Part shown: piece after piece, positions 11,265 through 19,997 of the stretch
Position numbering within the stretch: the stretch's first letter is position 1
Layout: each line of letters starts with the position of its first letter
Assembly: GCF_007830265.1 (NCBI RefSeq)
Contig: NZ_VLKE01000001.1
Location: 2,666,001-2,730,000, forward strand
DNA from: Micromonospora olivasterospora
GTDB taxonomy: Bacteria > Actinomycetota > Actinomycetes > Mycobacteriales > Micromonosporaceae
Length of the DNA stretch: 64,000 nucleotides
Direction of reading: 5' to 3'
Made by a program: the position numbers and the translations under genes
Notes under the pieces: model-generated
What the model saw: only the letters and a program-made list of their open reading frames with translations
What the model was told of the DNA's origin: nothing
Databases searched by the model: none

Positions 11265-11525
11265 ATGAGTGCGATCACGCGAAACCTCAGCGGCGCGCGC
11301 GAGATGGTCGAGACGTACTGCCGCCGGGTCGAGGTGCCGGTGCTGGGCGAGGTGGCCGTGCCCCCGCCCGACAAGGTCGCCTACTACGCCGGGCTCGGGG
11401 TGCTCGCCGCAGTCGGGGTCATCGAGTGGCCGATGGCGCTGGTCATCACCGCTGGCCACCTGCTCGCCGACCAGCATCTCTCCGGGCTGGCCAAGGGGCT
11501 CGGGCAGGCGCTGCAGTCGGCCTGA
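11265..11525 (+). CDS. Small membrane protein divergent from the P-type ATPase
   Basis: An 86-residue protein starts at ATG with GGGGAGG five bases upstream. The first 40 residues are charged (REMVETYCRRVEVP). Residues about 42-70 form one or two hydrophobic segments (YYAGLGVLAAVGVIEWPMALVI), followed by a short amphipathic tail. No known family is claimed. Its place opposite the ion pump, sharing a palindromic intergenic region, suggests a related membrane role or shared regulation. Confidence 0.75.
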   Translation: MSAITRNLSGAREMVETYCRRVEVPVLGEVAVPPPDKVAYYAGLGVLAAVGVIEWPMALVITAGHLLADQHLSGLAKGLGQALQSA

Positions 11526-11563
11526 CGGCCGCACTCGGGCCGACATCCGTTCAGCTTCGGGAG

Positions 11564-11594
11564 TTGACCTCAATCCAGGTTGAGGTCGCATGCT
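11564..11594 (+). promoter_or_regulatory. MerR/SoxR-type promoter with 19-bp spacer
   Basis: TTGACC at 11564-11569 and CATGCT at 11589-11594 are separated by exactly 19 bp. The spacer completes a palindrome (GACCTCAA facing TTGAGGTC) that begins inside the -35 box. Overlong spacers filled by such a dyad are the signature of promoters activated by MerR-family proteins, including SoxR. Transcription would start about seven bases after the -10, at or next to the ATG at 11602, giving a leaderless message. No MerR-family gene is in the window. Confidence 0.75.
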
Positions 11595-11601
11595 GGACGG
11601 T

Positions 11602-11724
11602 ATGCCGTTCGAACTGCTGAGGCGCGAGGCGAGCCGGGAGCCGGGGCCCGACGACGGGCGCCGCCGTCGGGGCGTCCCCGGTCCGGGTCCGGCCCGGGTG
11701 TTCCGTACGGCCGGTCGCCGGTGA
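11602..11724 (+). CDS. Short upstream reading frame overlapping the MFS gene
   Basis: This 40-codon frame begins at the predicted transcript start of the MerR-type promoter and ends in TGA overlapping the GTG of the MFS gene (GTGA). The peptide starts MPFELLRREA and then becomes Arg/Gly/Pro-rich, unlike a folded protein. It may act as a leader whose translation delivers ribosomes to the MFS start, which lacks its own Shine-Dalgarno. It could also be the true N-terminus if the sequence has a frame error. Confidence 0.4.
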   Translation: MPFELLRREASREPGPDDGRRRRGVPGPGPARVFRTAGRR

Positions 11725-13148
11725 CCGCCGCCGTCGCGCCCCCGGCCGCGCCCGAGCACCTGTTCGCGCCGCGCCTGCGGGCCATGACGGTCGGCGTGGT
11801 GGCCCTGGTCTCGCTGCTGGCCTTCGAGGCGCTGGCGGTCGGCACCGCGATGCCCACCGTCGCCCGCGGTCTCGACGGGCTGTCGCTGTACGGGCTCGCC
11901 TTCGGCGGGGCGTTCGCGTCCGGCGTGCTCGCCATGGTGGTCTCCGGGATCTGGTGCGACGTGCGCGGCCCCCGGCCGCCGGTGTGGCACGGGGTGGGCT
12001 GGTTCGTGCTCGGGCTGGTCCTCGCCGGGACGGCGTCGACGATGGGCATGCTCGTGCTCGGCCGGGTGGTCCAGGGGTTCGGTTCGGGCCTGCTCTCGGT
12101 GGCGCTGTACGTGGTGGTGGCTCGGGTTTACCCGGAGGCGCTGCACCGCCGGATCTTCGCCGCCTTCGCGGCGGCGTGGGTCGTACCGTCGCTGGTCGGT
12201 CCCGCGCTGGCCGGGCTGATCGTCGAGCATTTCGGCTGGCGCTGGGTCTTCCTGGCGGTGCCGGCGCTGACGGTTCCGGCGGTGCTGCTGATCCAGCCCG
12301 GGCTGCGGACCGTCGACCCGCCCGTCGGAGTTCGGCTGCCGGCGGGCGCGGCGGCCCGGATCGGCTGGGCCTGCGGGGCGGCGGCGAGCGCCGCACTGCT
12401 GCACTACGGGGGGCAGCAGCGCGGCGCCCTCGCGGTGGGCCTGGTCGGGGTGGCCCTGGCCGGACTGCTCAGTTCCGCCCCGCGCCTGCTGCCGGCCGGG
12501 TTCCTGCGCGCCGGCCGGGGCCTGCCGACGGTGGTCGGGCTGCGCGGCCTGGCGTCCGCCGCGTTCGCCGGCGCGGAGGTGGTGATTCCGCTGATGCTCT
12601 CCCGGGAACGGGGACTCTCGCCGACCGCCGCGGGGATGGTGCTCACCGTCGGCGCGCTCTCCTGGGCGGCCGGCTCGTGGCTCCAGGGCCGGCTGCCCGC
12701 GCCCGGCTCCGCCCCGAGGGACGGCCGGCGTTGGCCGCCCGCGCCCCGCTCGGCCGCGACGCTGGTGCGCGCCGGGCTGGCCTGCGTCGCCGCCGGGACC
12801 GTCGTGGTGGCTTTCGTGGTACGGCCGGAGGTGCCGGTGCCCGTCGGGGTGCTCGGCTGGGCGGTCGCCGGGTTCGGCATGGGGATGCTCTATCCGTCGC
12901 TGTCGACGCTCACCCTGGAGCTGTCCGCCCCCGGCGAGCAGGGGCGCAACAGCTCCTCCCTGCAACTGTGCGACTCGCTGTTCGCCGCGACCGTGCTGGC
13001 GCTGGTCGGCGCGGTGCTCGCGATCGGGTCGGCCCCCGGGCCGGGTAGCTATACCGTGACCCTGGTGCTGGCGGCCGGCCTGGCCGCGGTCGGCGTGCTG
13101 CTCTCCGGCCGGGTGCTCCCGGCCCGCGTCGGCGCCGGCGTCGCCTGA
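11721..13148 (+). CDS. MFS transporter, drug exporter type
   Basis: This 475-residue integral membrane protein has about 14 predicted hydrophobic segments. It shows MFS features: FEALAVGTAMPTVAR in the first helix, a DVRGPR loop (motif A-like), and GRVVQGFGSGLLSVALYVVV, as in EmrB/QacA-type exporters. The GTG start at 11721 is used because the conserved part begins soon after and the upstream leader ends there (GTGA). The MerR/SoxR-type promoter upstream suggests induction by a drug, metal or redox-active compound. The substrate is unknown. Confidence 0.87.
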   Translation: MTAAVAPPAAPEHLFAPRLRAMTVGVVALVSLLAFEALAVGTAMPTVARGLDGLSLYGLAFGGAFASGVLAMVVSGIWCDVRGPRPPVWHGVGWFVLGLVLAGTASTMGMLVLGRVVQGFGSGLLSVALYVVVARVYPEALHRRIFAAFAAAWVVPSLVGPALAGLIVEHFGWRWVFLAVPALTVPAVLLIQPGLRTVDPPVGVRLPAGAAARIGWACGAAASAALLHYGGQQRGALAVGLVGVALAGLLSSAPRLLPAGFLRAGRGLPTVVGLRGLASAAFAGAEVVIPLMLSRERGLSPTAAGMVLTVGALSWAAGSWLQGRLPAPGSAPRDGRRWPPAPRSAATLVRAGLACVAAGTVVVAFVVRPEVPVPVGVLGWAVAGFGMGMLYPSLSTLTLELSAPGEQGRNSSSLQLCDSLFAATVLALVGAVLAIGSAPGPGSYTVTLVLAAGLAAVGVLLSGRVLPARVGAGVA

Positions 13149-13239
13149 CGCCGATGGTCCACGCGGGCGGGCGACACGTACGGGGGAACCGGCCGGAAGT
13201 GAGAAGTTTCCCCGTTCATGTTCGGCCTACGGTGACGCC

Positions 13240-13434
13240 ATGTTGGTCTTCGTCACCGCCGTCATCCTGTACGTATTCGGTTTCGTCTTCCTCTACGGGG
13301 TGATCCGGATCGCCGTCCGGCACGCCTGCGAGGATCTGGAGATCCGCCGCGCCCAGATGCTGCACGACGAGCGGGCCGCCTCCACCGACGACCGGACGTT
13401 CGTCCGGGCGAACCCGTTCGTCACCAACGGCTGA
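13240..13434 (+). CDS. Small single-pass membrane protein
   Basis: This 64-residue protein has an N-terminal membrane segment at residues 2-24 (FVTAVILYVFGFVFLYGVIR). A charged cytoplasmic tail includes ACEDLEIRRAQMLHDER. Codon use is normal for the genome. No family recognised. It stands alone between the MFS gene and the YbaK-like gene. Confidence 0.6.
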   Translation: MLVFVTAVILYVFGFVFLYGVIRIAVRHACEDLEIRRAQMLHDERAASTDDRTFVRANPFVTNG

Positions 13435-13501
13435 CCCGACCGCTGGACACCCGGGGGGCTCGGGCCGGTGGCCTACCTGCGCGGGTGCGAGGATCGCACC
13501 C

Positions 13502-14053
13502 GTGATGGGGACGCTGAAGACCGAGCCCGCCCGGACCCGACCCGACCTGCTGGCGCCCCCGGTCGCCGCCGCGATCGGGCGGTGGCCCGCCGACGCGCCC
13601 GTGGACGTCGACGACGTGCTCGTCGCGCCGATCGACGCGGAGCTGGCCGACACCGCCGCGTTCTGCGCCGCGTACGACGTGGGGCTCGACGTGTCGGCGA
13701 ACTGCGTGGTGGTCGCCGGCAGGCGGGAGGGCGAGATCCGGTACGCGGCCTGCGTCGTGCTCGCCACCACGCGGGCCGACGTGAACGGGGTGGCCCGCCG
13801 GACGTTGGACGTCCGCAAGGCGAGCTTCGCCCCGATGGCCGACGCGGTCGAGTTGACCGGCATGGAGTACGGCGGGATCACGCCGATCGGGCTGCCGGAG
13901 GACTGGCCGATCCTGGTCGACGCGCGGGTGATCGCCACCCCGTACGTGATCGTCGGCTCCGGCGTACGGCACAGCAAGATCACCCTGCCCGGCCCGGCGC
14001 TCGGCGCTCTTCCCGGCGCCCGCGTGGTGGAGGGGCTGGCCAGGCCGGCCTAG
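13502..14053 (+). CDS. YbaK/EbsC-like aminoacyl-tRNA deacylase family protein
   Basis: The 183-residue protein ends in a YbaK-type pattern: RKASFAPMADAVELTG, then MEYGGITPIG, then ATPYVIVGSGVRHSKI. In this family the first segment carries the conserved Lys and the second is the GGxxP loop of the substrate pocket. YbaK relatives remove Cys or Ala wrongly attached to tRNA-Pro. Interestingly, prolyl-tRNA synthetase is 2 kb away on the other strand. Starts at GTG 13502 or ATG 13505 are both possible; GAGGA lies upstream. Activity is inferred from family. Confidence 0.75.
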   Translation: MMGTLKTEPARTRPDLLAPPVAAAIGRWPADAPVDVDDVLVAPIDAELADTAAFCAAYDVGLDVSANCVVVAGRREGEIRYAACVVLATTRADVNGVARRTLDVRKASFAPMADAVELTGMEYGGITPIGLPEDWPILVDARVIATPYVIVGSGVRHSKITLPGPALGALPGARVVEGLARPA

Positions 14054-14073
14054 ACCTTCACCATTATCGATAC

Positions 14074-14089
14074 CGTTGCACGTGAAACA
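14074..14089. other. parS: parS-like ParB binding site
   Basis: The 16 bases match the bacterial parS consensus TGTTTCACGTGAAACA at 14 positions, with the whole right half (CACGTGAAACA) intact. It lies in a 52-bp convergent gap between two gene ends, AT-richer than its surroundings. Actinobacteria carry several parS sites around the origin, and this window is origin-proximal. Confidence 0.65.
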
Positions 14090-14105
14090 TCGCGCCCGGC
14101 GGTGA

Positions 14106-14741
14106 TCAGGGTGCCGTCGACTCCAGGCGCTCGACCTCGGCCAGTGCGGCGAGCAGCGTCTCCGGCTCCTGCGCGCCCGTGACCGCGTACTTTCCGGCCA
14201 GCACGAACGTCGGAACGCTGGTCACGCCGAAGTTCCGGGCGGCGGCCAACTCGGCGGCCAATTCCGGTGCCCCCCGCTCCGAGTCGAGGTAGGAGCGCGC
14301 CTCCGTCTCGTCGAGGCCGACGTCGGCGGCGATCCGGGCCAGCGCCTCGCGCGACCCCACGTCCACCCCGTCGGTGAAGTGCGCCCGGTACAGGGCGTCC
14401 ACGGTCTCCGCGGCGCGGCCCCGCTCGGTGGCGTACCGGACGAGCCGGTGGGCGTCGAACGTGTTGGCCATCACCGCACGGTCGAAGTGCAGCCGCAGCC
14501 CGGCGTCCGCGGCGACCCGGGTCACGTGGGCGAACATCTGCTCGGCCCGCTCCCGGCCGCCGAACTTCGCGGCCATCCCCTCGACCAACGGCCGGGGCGC
14601 CGGCACCGGCGACGGGTCGAGCTGGAACGGGCGGTACCGGACGCTCGCCTCGCCGTCGTACGACGCCAGGGCCTGCTCCAGCCGGCGCTTGCCGATGTAG
14701 CACCAGGGGCAGACCACGTCGGCGTAGATCTCGATCTCCAT
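14106..14741 (-). CDS. DsbA/FrnE-family thioredoxin-fold oxidoreductase
   Basis: This 211-residue protein starts with EIYADVVCPWCYIGKRR, the CPWC active site of FrnE-type DsbA proteins (CxxC at residues about 12-15). The helical insert follows at about 40-160. The closing SVPTFVLAGKYAVTGAQ contains the conserved cis-Pro. There is no signal peptide, so it is cytoplasmic, as usual for FrnE-like disulfide isomerases/oxidoreductases of actinobacteria. ATG at 14741. The SufE gene is just upstream on the same strand. Confidence 0.9.
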   Translation of the reverse strand: MEIEIYADVVCPWCYIGKRRLEQALASYDGEASVRYRPFQLDPSPVPAPRPLVEGMAAKFGGRERAEQMFAHVTRVAADAGLRLHFDRAVMANTFDAHRLVRYATERGRAAETVDALYRAHFTDGVDVGSREALARIAADVGLDETEARSYLDSERGAPELAAELAAARNFGVTSVPTFVLAGKYAVTGAQEPETLLAALAEVERLESTAP

Positions 14742-14794
14742 GACCCGCCACAACCTCCCGGCCAGCGGTTCTGTTCCCGCCCGGGGCGCGAGTC

Positions 14795-15226
14795 TCAGCC
14801 GGCCGCCTGCTCGCGGACCTGGCGCTTGAGGCGGGCGAGGATCGCGCTGCCGCCCCGGATCCGCAGCGGGCTGATCGCCTGGGCGAGCCCCATCCGCTGG
14901 TAGAGGTCGTCCGGCACGGCGAGCACCTGCTCGGCGTTCGCCCCCGCCAGCCCCTCGGCGAGGATGCCGGCGAACGCGCGGGTGGTCGGCGCCTCCGGGG
15001 GGCAGTCGAACCAGGTGGTCACCGTCCCGTCGGGGGTCACCTGGGCGCGCAGGAAGAACGGGGTCTGACACTCGACGACCTGCTCCATGCCCTCCCGGCC
15101 GGCCAGCTCCGGCGGCAGCGGCGGGATGACGTCGGAGAACTCCAGCAGCATCTCCAGCACCACGTCGCGGGGCGCGGCGGCGAACTCGTCGACGATCTCG
15201 GCCAGCTTGCTGGGCATCTCCGACAT
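14795..15226 (-). CDS. SufE-family sulfur acceptor
   Basis: This 143-residue protein has the SufE fold: KLAEIVDEFAAAP at the N-terminus, VECQTPFFL with the sulfur-accepting Cys near residue 51, and GLAGANAEQVL. SufE-type proteins take persulfide sulfur from a cysteine desulfurase or pass it from a sulfurtransferase. In many actinobacteria a sufE-like gene sits beside a thiosulfate sulfurtransferase; here the likely partner is 5.6 kb away at 20803. It probably shares a transcript with the DsbA-like gene downstream. Confidence 0.88.
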   Translation of the reverse strand: MSEMPSKLAEIVDEFAAAPRDVVLEMLLEFSDVIPPLPPELAGREGMEQVVECQTPFFLRAQVTPDGTVTTWFDCPPEAPTTRAFAGILAEGLAGANAEQVLAVPDDLYQRMGLAQAISPLRIRGGSAILARLKRQVREQAAG

Positions 15227-15330
15227 GCCGTCAGGCTACCGCTGCCCGGGCTGCTGCCCCCTCCGCCGCCGCTGCGGGAGATGGGCGAGGCGGCGGCCCG
15301 CGCGAGGCGTCGCGGCGGGGGCAGCGAGGT

Positions 15331-15756
15331 TCAGCTGGTCGGAGACTTCTCGCTGATGTCGCTGAGCGCCGACTCGGGGTCCAGCCGCATCGCCAGGTCG
15401 CCGAGGGAGACGATCCCGACGAGCTTGCGCTCGGCGTCGCAGACCAGGACCCGGCGGATGCCCCGCTCGCGCATCAGCGCCGCGGCCTCCCCGGCGGTCG
15501 AGTGCTGCTCGATCATCACCACCTCCCGGGTGACGATCGACCCGATGGTGGTGACGGCCGGGTCGCTGCGCTCGGCCACCGCCCGGACCACGATGTCACG
15601 GTCGGTCAGCATGCCGGCGAGGCTGGCGCCGTCGGTGACCACCACGTCGCCGATGTCCGACTCCCTCATCACCCTGGCCGCCTCGTCCAGGGTGGTCTCC
15701 GCCGGCAGGTACACCACCTGCTTCGTCATCACGTCGCTGACCCGGTAACCGGTCAT
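15331..15756 (-). CDS. Two-CBS-domain protein, intact
   Basis: The 141 residues form two CBS motifs: VSDVMTKQVVYLPAETTL to GMLTDRDIVVRAV, then IVTREVVMIEQHSTAGEAA to VGIVSLGDLAM. CBS pairs bind adenosine-type ligands and act as energy or stress sensors; stand-alone ones are common in actinobacteria (hypoxia protein type). ATG start with GGAGGG five bases upstream. It is the full-length relative of the broken gene at 5441, so the truncated copy may have been redundant. Confidence 0.92.
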   Translation of the reverse strand: MTGYRVSDVMTKQVVYLPAETTLDEAARVMRESDIGDVVVTDGASLAGMLTDRDIVVRAVAERSDPAVTTIGSIVTREVVMIEQHSTAGEAAALMRERGIRRVLVCDAERKLVGIVSLGDLAMRLDPESALSDISEKSPTS

Positions 15757-15816
15757 GAGAGCCCTCCGCGTATGCGCCTGCGCCGATTCAGGGACCCGTA
15801 CCCAGTGACACCGTCG

Positions 15817-17574
15817 CTACACCAGGTTTCCGGGTCGGGACAGCAGTCGGCCGACCAGCCCGTCCACCGGCACCTCGGCCCGCTCGCCGGTGGCCCGGTC
15901 GCGCACCTCGACGTACCCGTCGGCGAGACGGCGGCCGACCACGACGGCGCGTGGGATGCCGATCAGCTCCGCGTCGGTGAACTTCACCCCCGCCGAGACG
16001 TGCGTGCGGTCGTCGACCAGCACCCGCAGGCCGGCGCCCGCGAGGCGCCCGCCGAGGTCCAGCGCCGCGTCGAGCTGCGGCCCCTTCCCGGCCGCCACCA
16101 CGTGTACGTCGCACGGCGCGACCGCCGCCGGCCAGACCAGTCCCCGGTCGTCGTGGTGCTGCGCGGCCACCGCCGCCACGGCCCGCGAGATCCCGATGCC
16201 GTAGCAGCCCATGGTCGGCCGGACCGGCTTGCCCTCCGGGCCGAGCACGTCGACGGCGAACGCGTCGGTGAACCGCCGGCCGAGTTGGAAGATGTGCCCC
16301 ACCTCGATGCCCCGGCGCATGGTCAGCTCGCCGGTGTCGCAGGCCGGGCACGGGTCACCCGGGCGCACCTCGGCCGCCTCGATCGTGCCGTCCGGGACGA
16401 AGTCCCGCCCGCAGACCACGTCGACCGCGTGGCGGCCGGGCTCGTTCGCCCCGGTCAGCCAGGCGGTGCCCGTCACCACCCGCGGATCGACCAGGTACCG
16501 GACGCCGAGCTTGCCGAGGATCTGCGGTCCGATGTAGCCGCGGACCAGCTCGGGCTGCCCCGCCCAGTCCTCGAAGACGGCCACGGTGGCCGGGTGCAGG
16601 GCCGCCCCGACCCGCTTCAGGTCCACCTCCCGGTCCCCGGGCAGGCCGATCACCAGCAGCTCCGCCGCCTCCGCGCCGGGGCGGCGGACGGTCAGTACCA
16701 CGTTCTTGAGCGTGTCGGCGGCGGTCCAGTCCGTCCGGCCGCCCAGCTCGCGCGCGTTGGCCAGCTCGACCAGCGAGGCGATGGTCGGCGTCTCCGGGGT
16801 GTCGTGCACCTGCGCCGACGGGTGGGCGTCCGGGTCCCCGGCGGCCGGGGCGCAGGTCACGACGGCCTCCGTGTTCGCCGCGTACGCGCAGGCGGTGCAG
16901 CCGACGAACGTGTCCTCGCCGACCGGCGTGGCGGCCAGGAACTCCTCCGACGCCGAGCCGCCCATCGCCCCGGACATCGCGCGCACCACCGTGTAGTCCA
17001 GCCCGAGCCGGTCGAAGACCCGCTGGTACGCCTCCCGGTGCCGGTCGTACGCGGCCTGGAGCCCCGCGTCGTCCAGGTCGAACGAGTACGCGTCCTTCAT
17101 CAGGAACTCGCGCCCGCGCAGCAGGCCGGCCCGGGGCCGCGCCTCGTCCCGGAACTTCGTCTGGATCTGGAACAGCGTCACCGGGAAGTCCCGGTACGAG
17201 CTGAACAGGTCCTTCACCAGCAGTGCGGCCATCTCCTCGTGGGTCGGGGCGAGCAGGTGCTCGGCGCCCTTGCGGTCGGCCAGGGTGAAGATGTCGTCGC
17301 CGTACTCGGTCCACCGGCCGCTGGTCCGATAGGGCTCGGCCGGCAGCAGCGCCGGGAAGTGCACCTCCTGGTCGCCGATCGCCGCCAGCTCCGCCCGGAC
17401 GATCTCGGTGATCCGATCCAGCACCAGCTTGCCCAGCGGCAGCCAGGTGTAGCCGCCCGGTGCGGCGCGGCGGACGTAGCCGGCGCGGAGCAGGAGCCGG
17501 TGGCTCGGCACCTCCGCGTCGGCCGGGTCCTCGCGCAGGGTCCGGAGCAGCAGAGTCGACATGCGCAGGAGCAT
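15817..17574 (-). CDS. proS: Prolyl-tRNA synthetase, bacterial type
   Basis: ProS charges tRNA-Pro with proline in the cytoplasm. The 585 residues show class II motif 1 ([12 protein letters not shown]), motif 2 ([21 protein letters not shown]), the cis-editing insertion at about residues 225-405, motif 3 ([12 protein letters not shown]) and the C-terminal anticodon-binding domain. The start at 17574 ([17 protein letters not shown]) matches the mycobacterial ProS start pattern (MITRMSELFLRTLRDDP). Clustered with a YbaK-like deacylase that could help clear mischarged tRNA-Pro. Confidence 0.97.
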   Translation of the reverse strand: MLLRMSTLLLRTLREDPADAEVPSHRLLLRAGYVRRAAPGGYTWLPLGKLVLDRITEIVRAELAAIGDQEVHFPALLPAEPYRTSGRWTEYGDDIFTLADRKGAEHLLAPTHEEMAALLVKDLFSSYRDFPVTLFQIQTKFRDEARPRAGLLRGREFLMKDAYSFDLDDAGLQAAYDRHREAYQRVFDRLGLDYTVVRAMSGAMGGSASEEFLAATPVGEDTFVGCTACAYAANTEAVVTCAPAAGDPDAHPSAQVHDTPETPTIASLVELANARELGGRTDWTAADTLKNVVLTVRRPGAEAAELLVIGLPGDREVDLKRVGAALHPATVAVFEDWAGQPELVRGYIGPQILGKLGVRYLVDPRVVTGTAWLTGANEPGRHAVDVVCGRDFVPDGTIEAAEVRPGDPCPACDTGELTMRRGIEVGHIFQLGRRFTDAFAVDVLGPEGKPVRPTMGCYGIGISRAVAAVAAQHHDDRGLVWPAAVAPCDVHVVAAGKGPQLDAALDLGGRLAGAGLRVLVDDRTHVSAGVKFTDAELIGIPRAVVVGRRLADGYVEVRDRATGERAEVPVDGLVGRLLSRPGNLV

Positions 17575-17652
17575 TGCCGCAGCGTACGACCGGTGCCGCC
17601 GGCCGGGCGATCCAATTCCGGGCGCGTGGGCCCGGTCGTGGGCCATGGCGGC

Positions 17653-17722
17653 GGGCGGGGATGCCGCCACGTCGCCGACATTGCGCTGTCCGTGGGCGGG
17701 GATGCCGCCACGTCGCCGACAT
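17653..17722. repeat. Two direct copies of a 29-bp sequence
   Basis: The stretch beginning GGGCGGGGATGCCGCC occurs at 17653-17681 and 17694-17722, 41 bp apart and identical over 29 bases. It lies upstream of proS in otherwise empty DNA. It may be a dispersed intergenic repeat of the genome. Confidence 0.85.
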
Positions 17723-17773
17723 GGAGTGGATCAATCTCCGGTCACGCGGATCTCGCAGCGAAGTAGGTGGTGT

Positions 17774-17940
17774 TCAGAGGTGGATGTGGTTCCGGATGTC
17801 CCGGGCGAGGGCTGCCTGGCTGTCGTCGTCGACACCCAGGACGCCGTTCTCAGCCATCACGGCATGGAACTGCCGCTGGTGGTAGGGCACCCCCGGCGGT
17901 AGGGGTGCGAGGTGCCAGTGCGGGTGGGCGTTGCCACACT
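17774..17940 (-). pseudogene. HIT-family protein, C-terminal fragment
   Basis: The frame encodes GNAHPHWHLAPLPPGVP, the histidine-triad motif (H-x-H-x-H) of HIT nucleotide hydrolases, followed by a normal C-terminal tail (QFHAVMAENG). The first 80 or so residues that should bind the nucleotide base are missing: upstream the frame has no HIT similarity. So it is a 5'-truncated remnant. Confidence 0.65.
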
Positions 17941-17946
17941 CGGCGC

Positions 17947-18069
17947 ATGTACTGCTCGAAGTCGAACGCGGTCTTCTCGGGTTGTTCGTACGACGGCCCG
18001 ACACCGCGAGAGCTGTTCGACCGTTTCGTCGCCTGGGCCCGTACCGGAGAAGGGGCGGCCGACCGATGA
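17947..18069 (+). CDS. Possible 40-residue protein
   Basis: An ATG frame of 41 codons encodes MYCSKSNAVFSGCSY and a C-terminus ELFDRFVAWARTGEG that looks helical. Its stop lies inside a terminator-like hairpin (18051-18077), which fits the end of a short transcript. No family is recognised and no clear ribosome site is seen. It could be the tail of a lost larger gene, like the HIT fragment opposite. Confidence 0.3.
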   Translation: MYCSKSNAVFSGCSYDGPTPRELFDRFVAWARTGEGAADR

Positions 18070-18077
18070 CCGCCCCT
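18051..18077. terminator. Terminator-like hairpin
   Basis: AGGGGCGG at 18051-18058 pairs with CCGCCCCT at 18070-18077, followed by TT on the plus strand. It lies between the convergent short frame and the metalloprotease gene and could serve both. Confidence 0.5.
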
Positions 18078-18101
18078 TTCCGTGCTCGGCGTCGCCCGAC
18101 C

Positions 18102-19666
18102 TCAGCGCGCCTCGGCCTTCACGTATGCGGCCCACTGCTTGGCGAAGTCGCCGTACGACACGCCGAGAACCTCCCGCGTGACGTCCTCGACGGTCTTGCC
18201 CCGGTAGTGCTCGATGACCAACTGGAAGACCTTCTGCTCGCCGTACCGCTCGGCGACGTAGCTCATCGTCGAGTGGGCCAGCCAGTAGTGGTAGCTCCCG
18301 CGCCCCGCCATGTTCCACCCGCCGTTGCTCGGCAGGGGCAGGTCGTAGTTGAGGGAGCGCAGCACCTCCTTGCCGGAGGCCGCGCGGTCGCTCGCGGTGA
18401 AGGGCTGCTGCCCGTAGCCCAGGTACTCGGCGAACCCCTCGACCACCCAGTGTTCGCGGCGGTCCAGGGCGGTCGCCCGCGGCCCGTGGTCGGCGAAGTT
18501 GTTCATGATCGCGTGGGCCAGCTCGTGCCGGAACAGCACGGACGGCGACTCCTGCGCGCCCGCGCCGAAGAAGGACCGGTCCGTGACGTCGATCAGCACG
18601 CGGCTGCCCCCGACGTCCGGGCCCTGGTCGTCGTCGACCGCTGACGCCGGCGGGAAGCCGAGGGCCAGCCCGGACTCGCCGGTCGCCGGCTCCTTCCTCG
18701 TCTGGTAGAGCGCGGCCAACTCCTTCTCACCCTTCACCAGGCTGATGACGAAGCCCTGGGGGAACTCGGCGGTCACCCCGCCGTCCCGTACGGCGGCGAG
18801 GGTCTGCGCGGCGGCCCGCTCGGCCACCGGCGCGTACCGCTGGGCCTCCGCCCGCAGCGACGCGTCGACGATCAGCACCGTGTGCGGCGTCTTCTCCACG
18901 TGGAGTTTCTGCCATTTGTCCCAGGGCGCCGGGTAGTAGCTCAGCTCGGTCTGCCTGAAGCCCTGCGGGATGTGGCCGGCCTCGGTGATCTTCAGCGGGG
19001 CGCCCTTGTGGGGGCGGACGACGGTCCAGGTGTACATCTCCCCGACCGGCGCGCGGTCGTACTCGAACCGGTGGTTGAACGACACCGTCAGTTCGACGCT
19101 GTGCCCCGCGCCGACCGGCGTGAACTCGCCCGTCCGCAACCGCACGAACCCGGCCTCGGCCAGCGGGACGTCGCTCAGGTTCCGGAACAGGGTGGTCTGC
19201 TGGGCGACCAGCTTCTTGTCGGCCGGGTCGAACGGGGCCAGGAACGCCTTCAGGTCCCGGTCCTTGAGCGCCCGGGTGTGCTCGGCGAGCAGGGCCTCGA
19301 TCTCGGCGGGCCGGATCGGGTCGTCCCCCTCGTCCAGCGCCGCCGACGTGGCGGTCTGCCGGTCGACGTAGGTCTTCAGCGCGAACGCCGACCCGGCGCA
19401 GAGCGCCAGGACCACCAGCACGGCCGTGAGCGAGATCCAGAGCCAGCGCCTCGACCGCTTGGCCGGAGGCGGCGGCGCGTACGGCCCGGCGGGGCCGAAC
19501 TGGGCCGGAGGCGGCGGCGCGTACGGCCCGGCGGGGCCGAACTGGGCCGGCGGCGGGTACGGCGCCGGCGGTCGGTACGACCCGGGCGGGGCGGGCGGCC
19601 CCACGCTCCCGGCACCGGGGGACCCGGCGGGGGCGGGACAGGCGCGGAGGGTGGTCCCTCGGTCAT
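18102..19666 (-). CDS. Membrane-anchored zinc metalloprotease (gluzincin), apparent frameshift near the start
   Basis: The main frame has a Pro-rich head (PYAPPPPAQFGPAG repeats), one membrane segment (WISLTAVLVVLALCAGSAFAL) and an extracellular domain. The domain carries HELAH (zinc ligands and general base) and, about 25 residues later, EGFAEYLGYG with the third ligand Glu, the gluzincin/peptidase MA-like arrangement. The best start, ATG 19666 preceded by GAGGAT, opens MTEGPPSAPVPPPPG in a different frame. The two join only by a one-base shift near 19590-19612 in a C-rich run. Either a sequencing error or a true frameshift is present. It is divergent from the GDSL gene. Confidence 0.75.
19463..19546. 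repeat. Two tandem 42-bp repeats in the metalloprotease gene
   Basis: The 42-bp period encodes PAQFGPAGPYAPPP twice in the Pro-rich cytoplasmic head. The copies are identical over the unit. Confidence 0.9.
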
Positions 19667-19997
19667 GTCGGATCCTCGCTGCTGTTCGTCGGACCGGGAA
19701 GCGCGCACACGCGAGCGTCGACGCGTGACCACACCCGGACGGGATCGGCGACATTATTGCCAGCGACCCGCGGCCCTTCTGCCCCGTCCCGCCCACGATC
19801 GGCGTTCGCTGGTGACCGTGGGCGGTCGCCGGCCGGTGACCGCCCCTCCGGCCGTGATCCGCAAGAATTCCTCCCGAACGGCGTCGCCGCTCCGGCCTGG
19901 GACATCGGACACGTCCCCTCGGGCCGGTACCCCTGGCCGCGCCCGTCGGTGCCAGACTGGGCGCCGCGGGGCGATCCGAGGACGCGGGAGGGACGCA
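19667..19997. other. Divergent intergenic region without a gene
   Basis: These 331 bases separate the metalloprotease from the GDSL hydrolase, so promoters for both should lie here. No convincing -35/-10 pair, palindrome or RNA gene was found. The only striking local feature is a less GC-rich patch at about 19750-19760. Confidence 0.4.
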
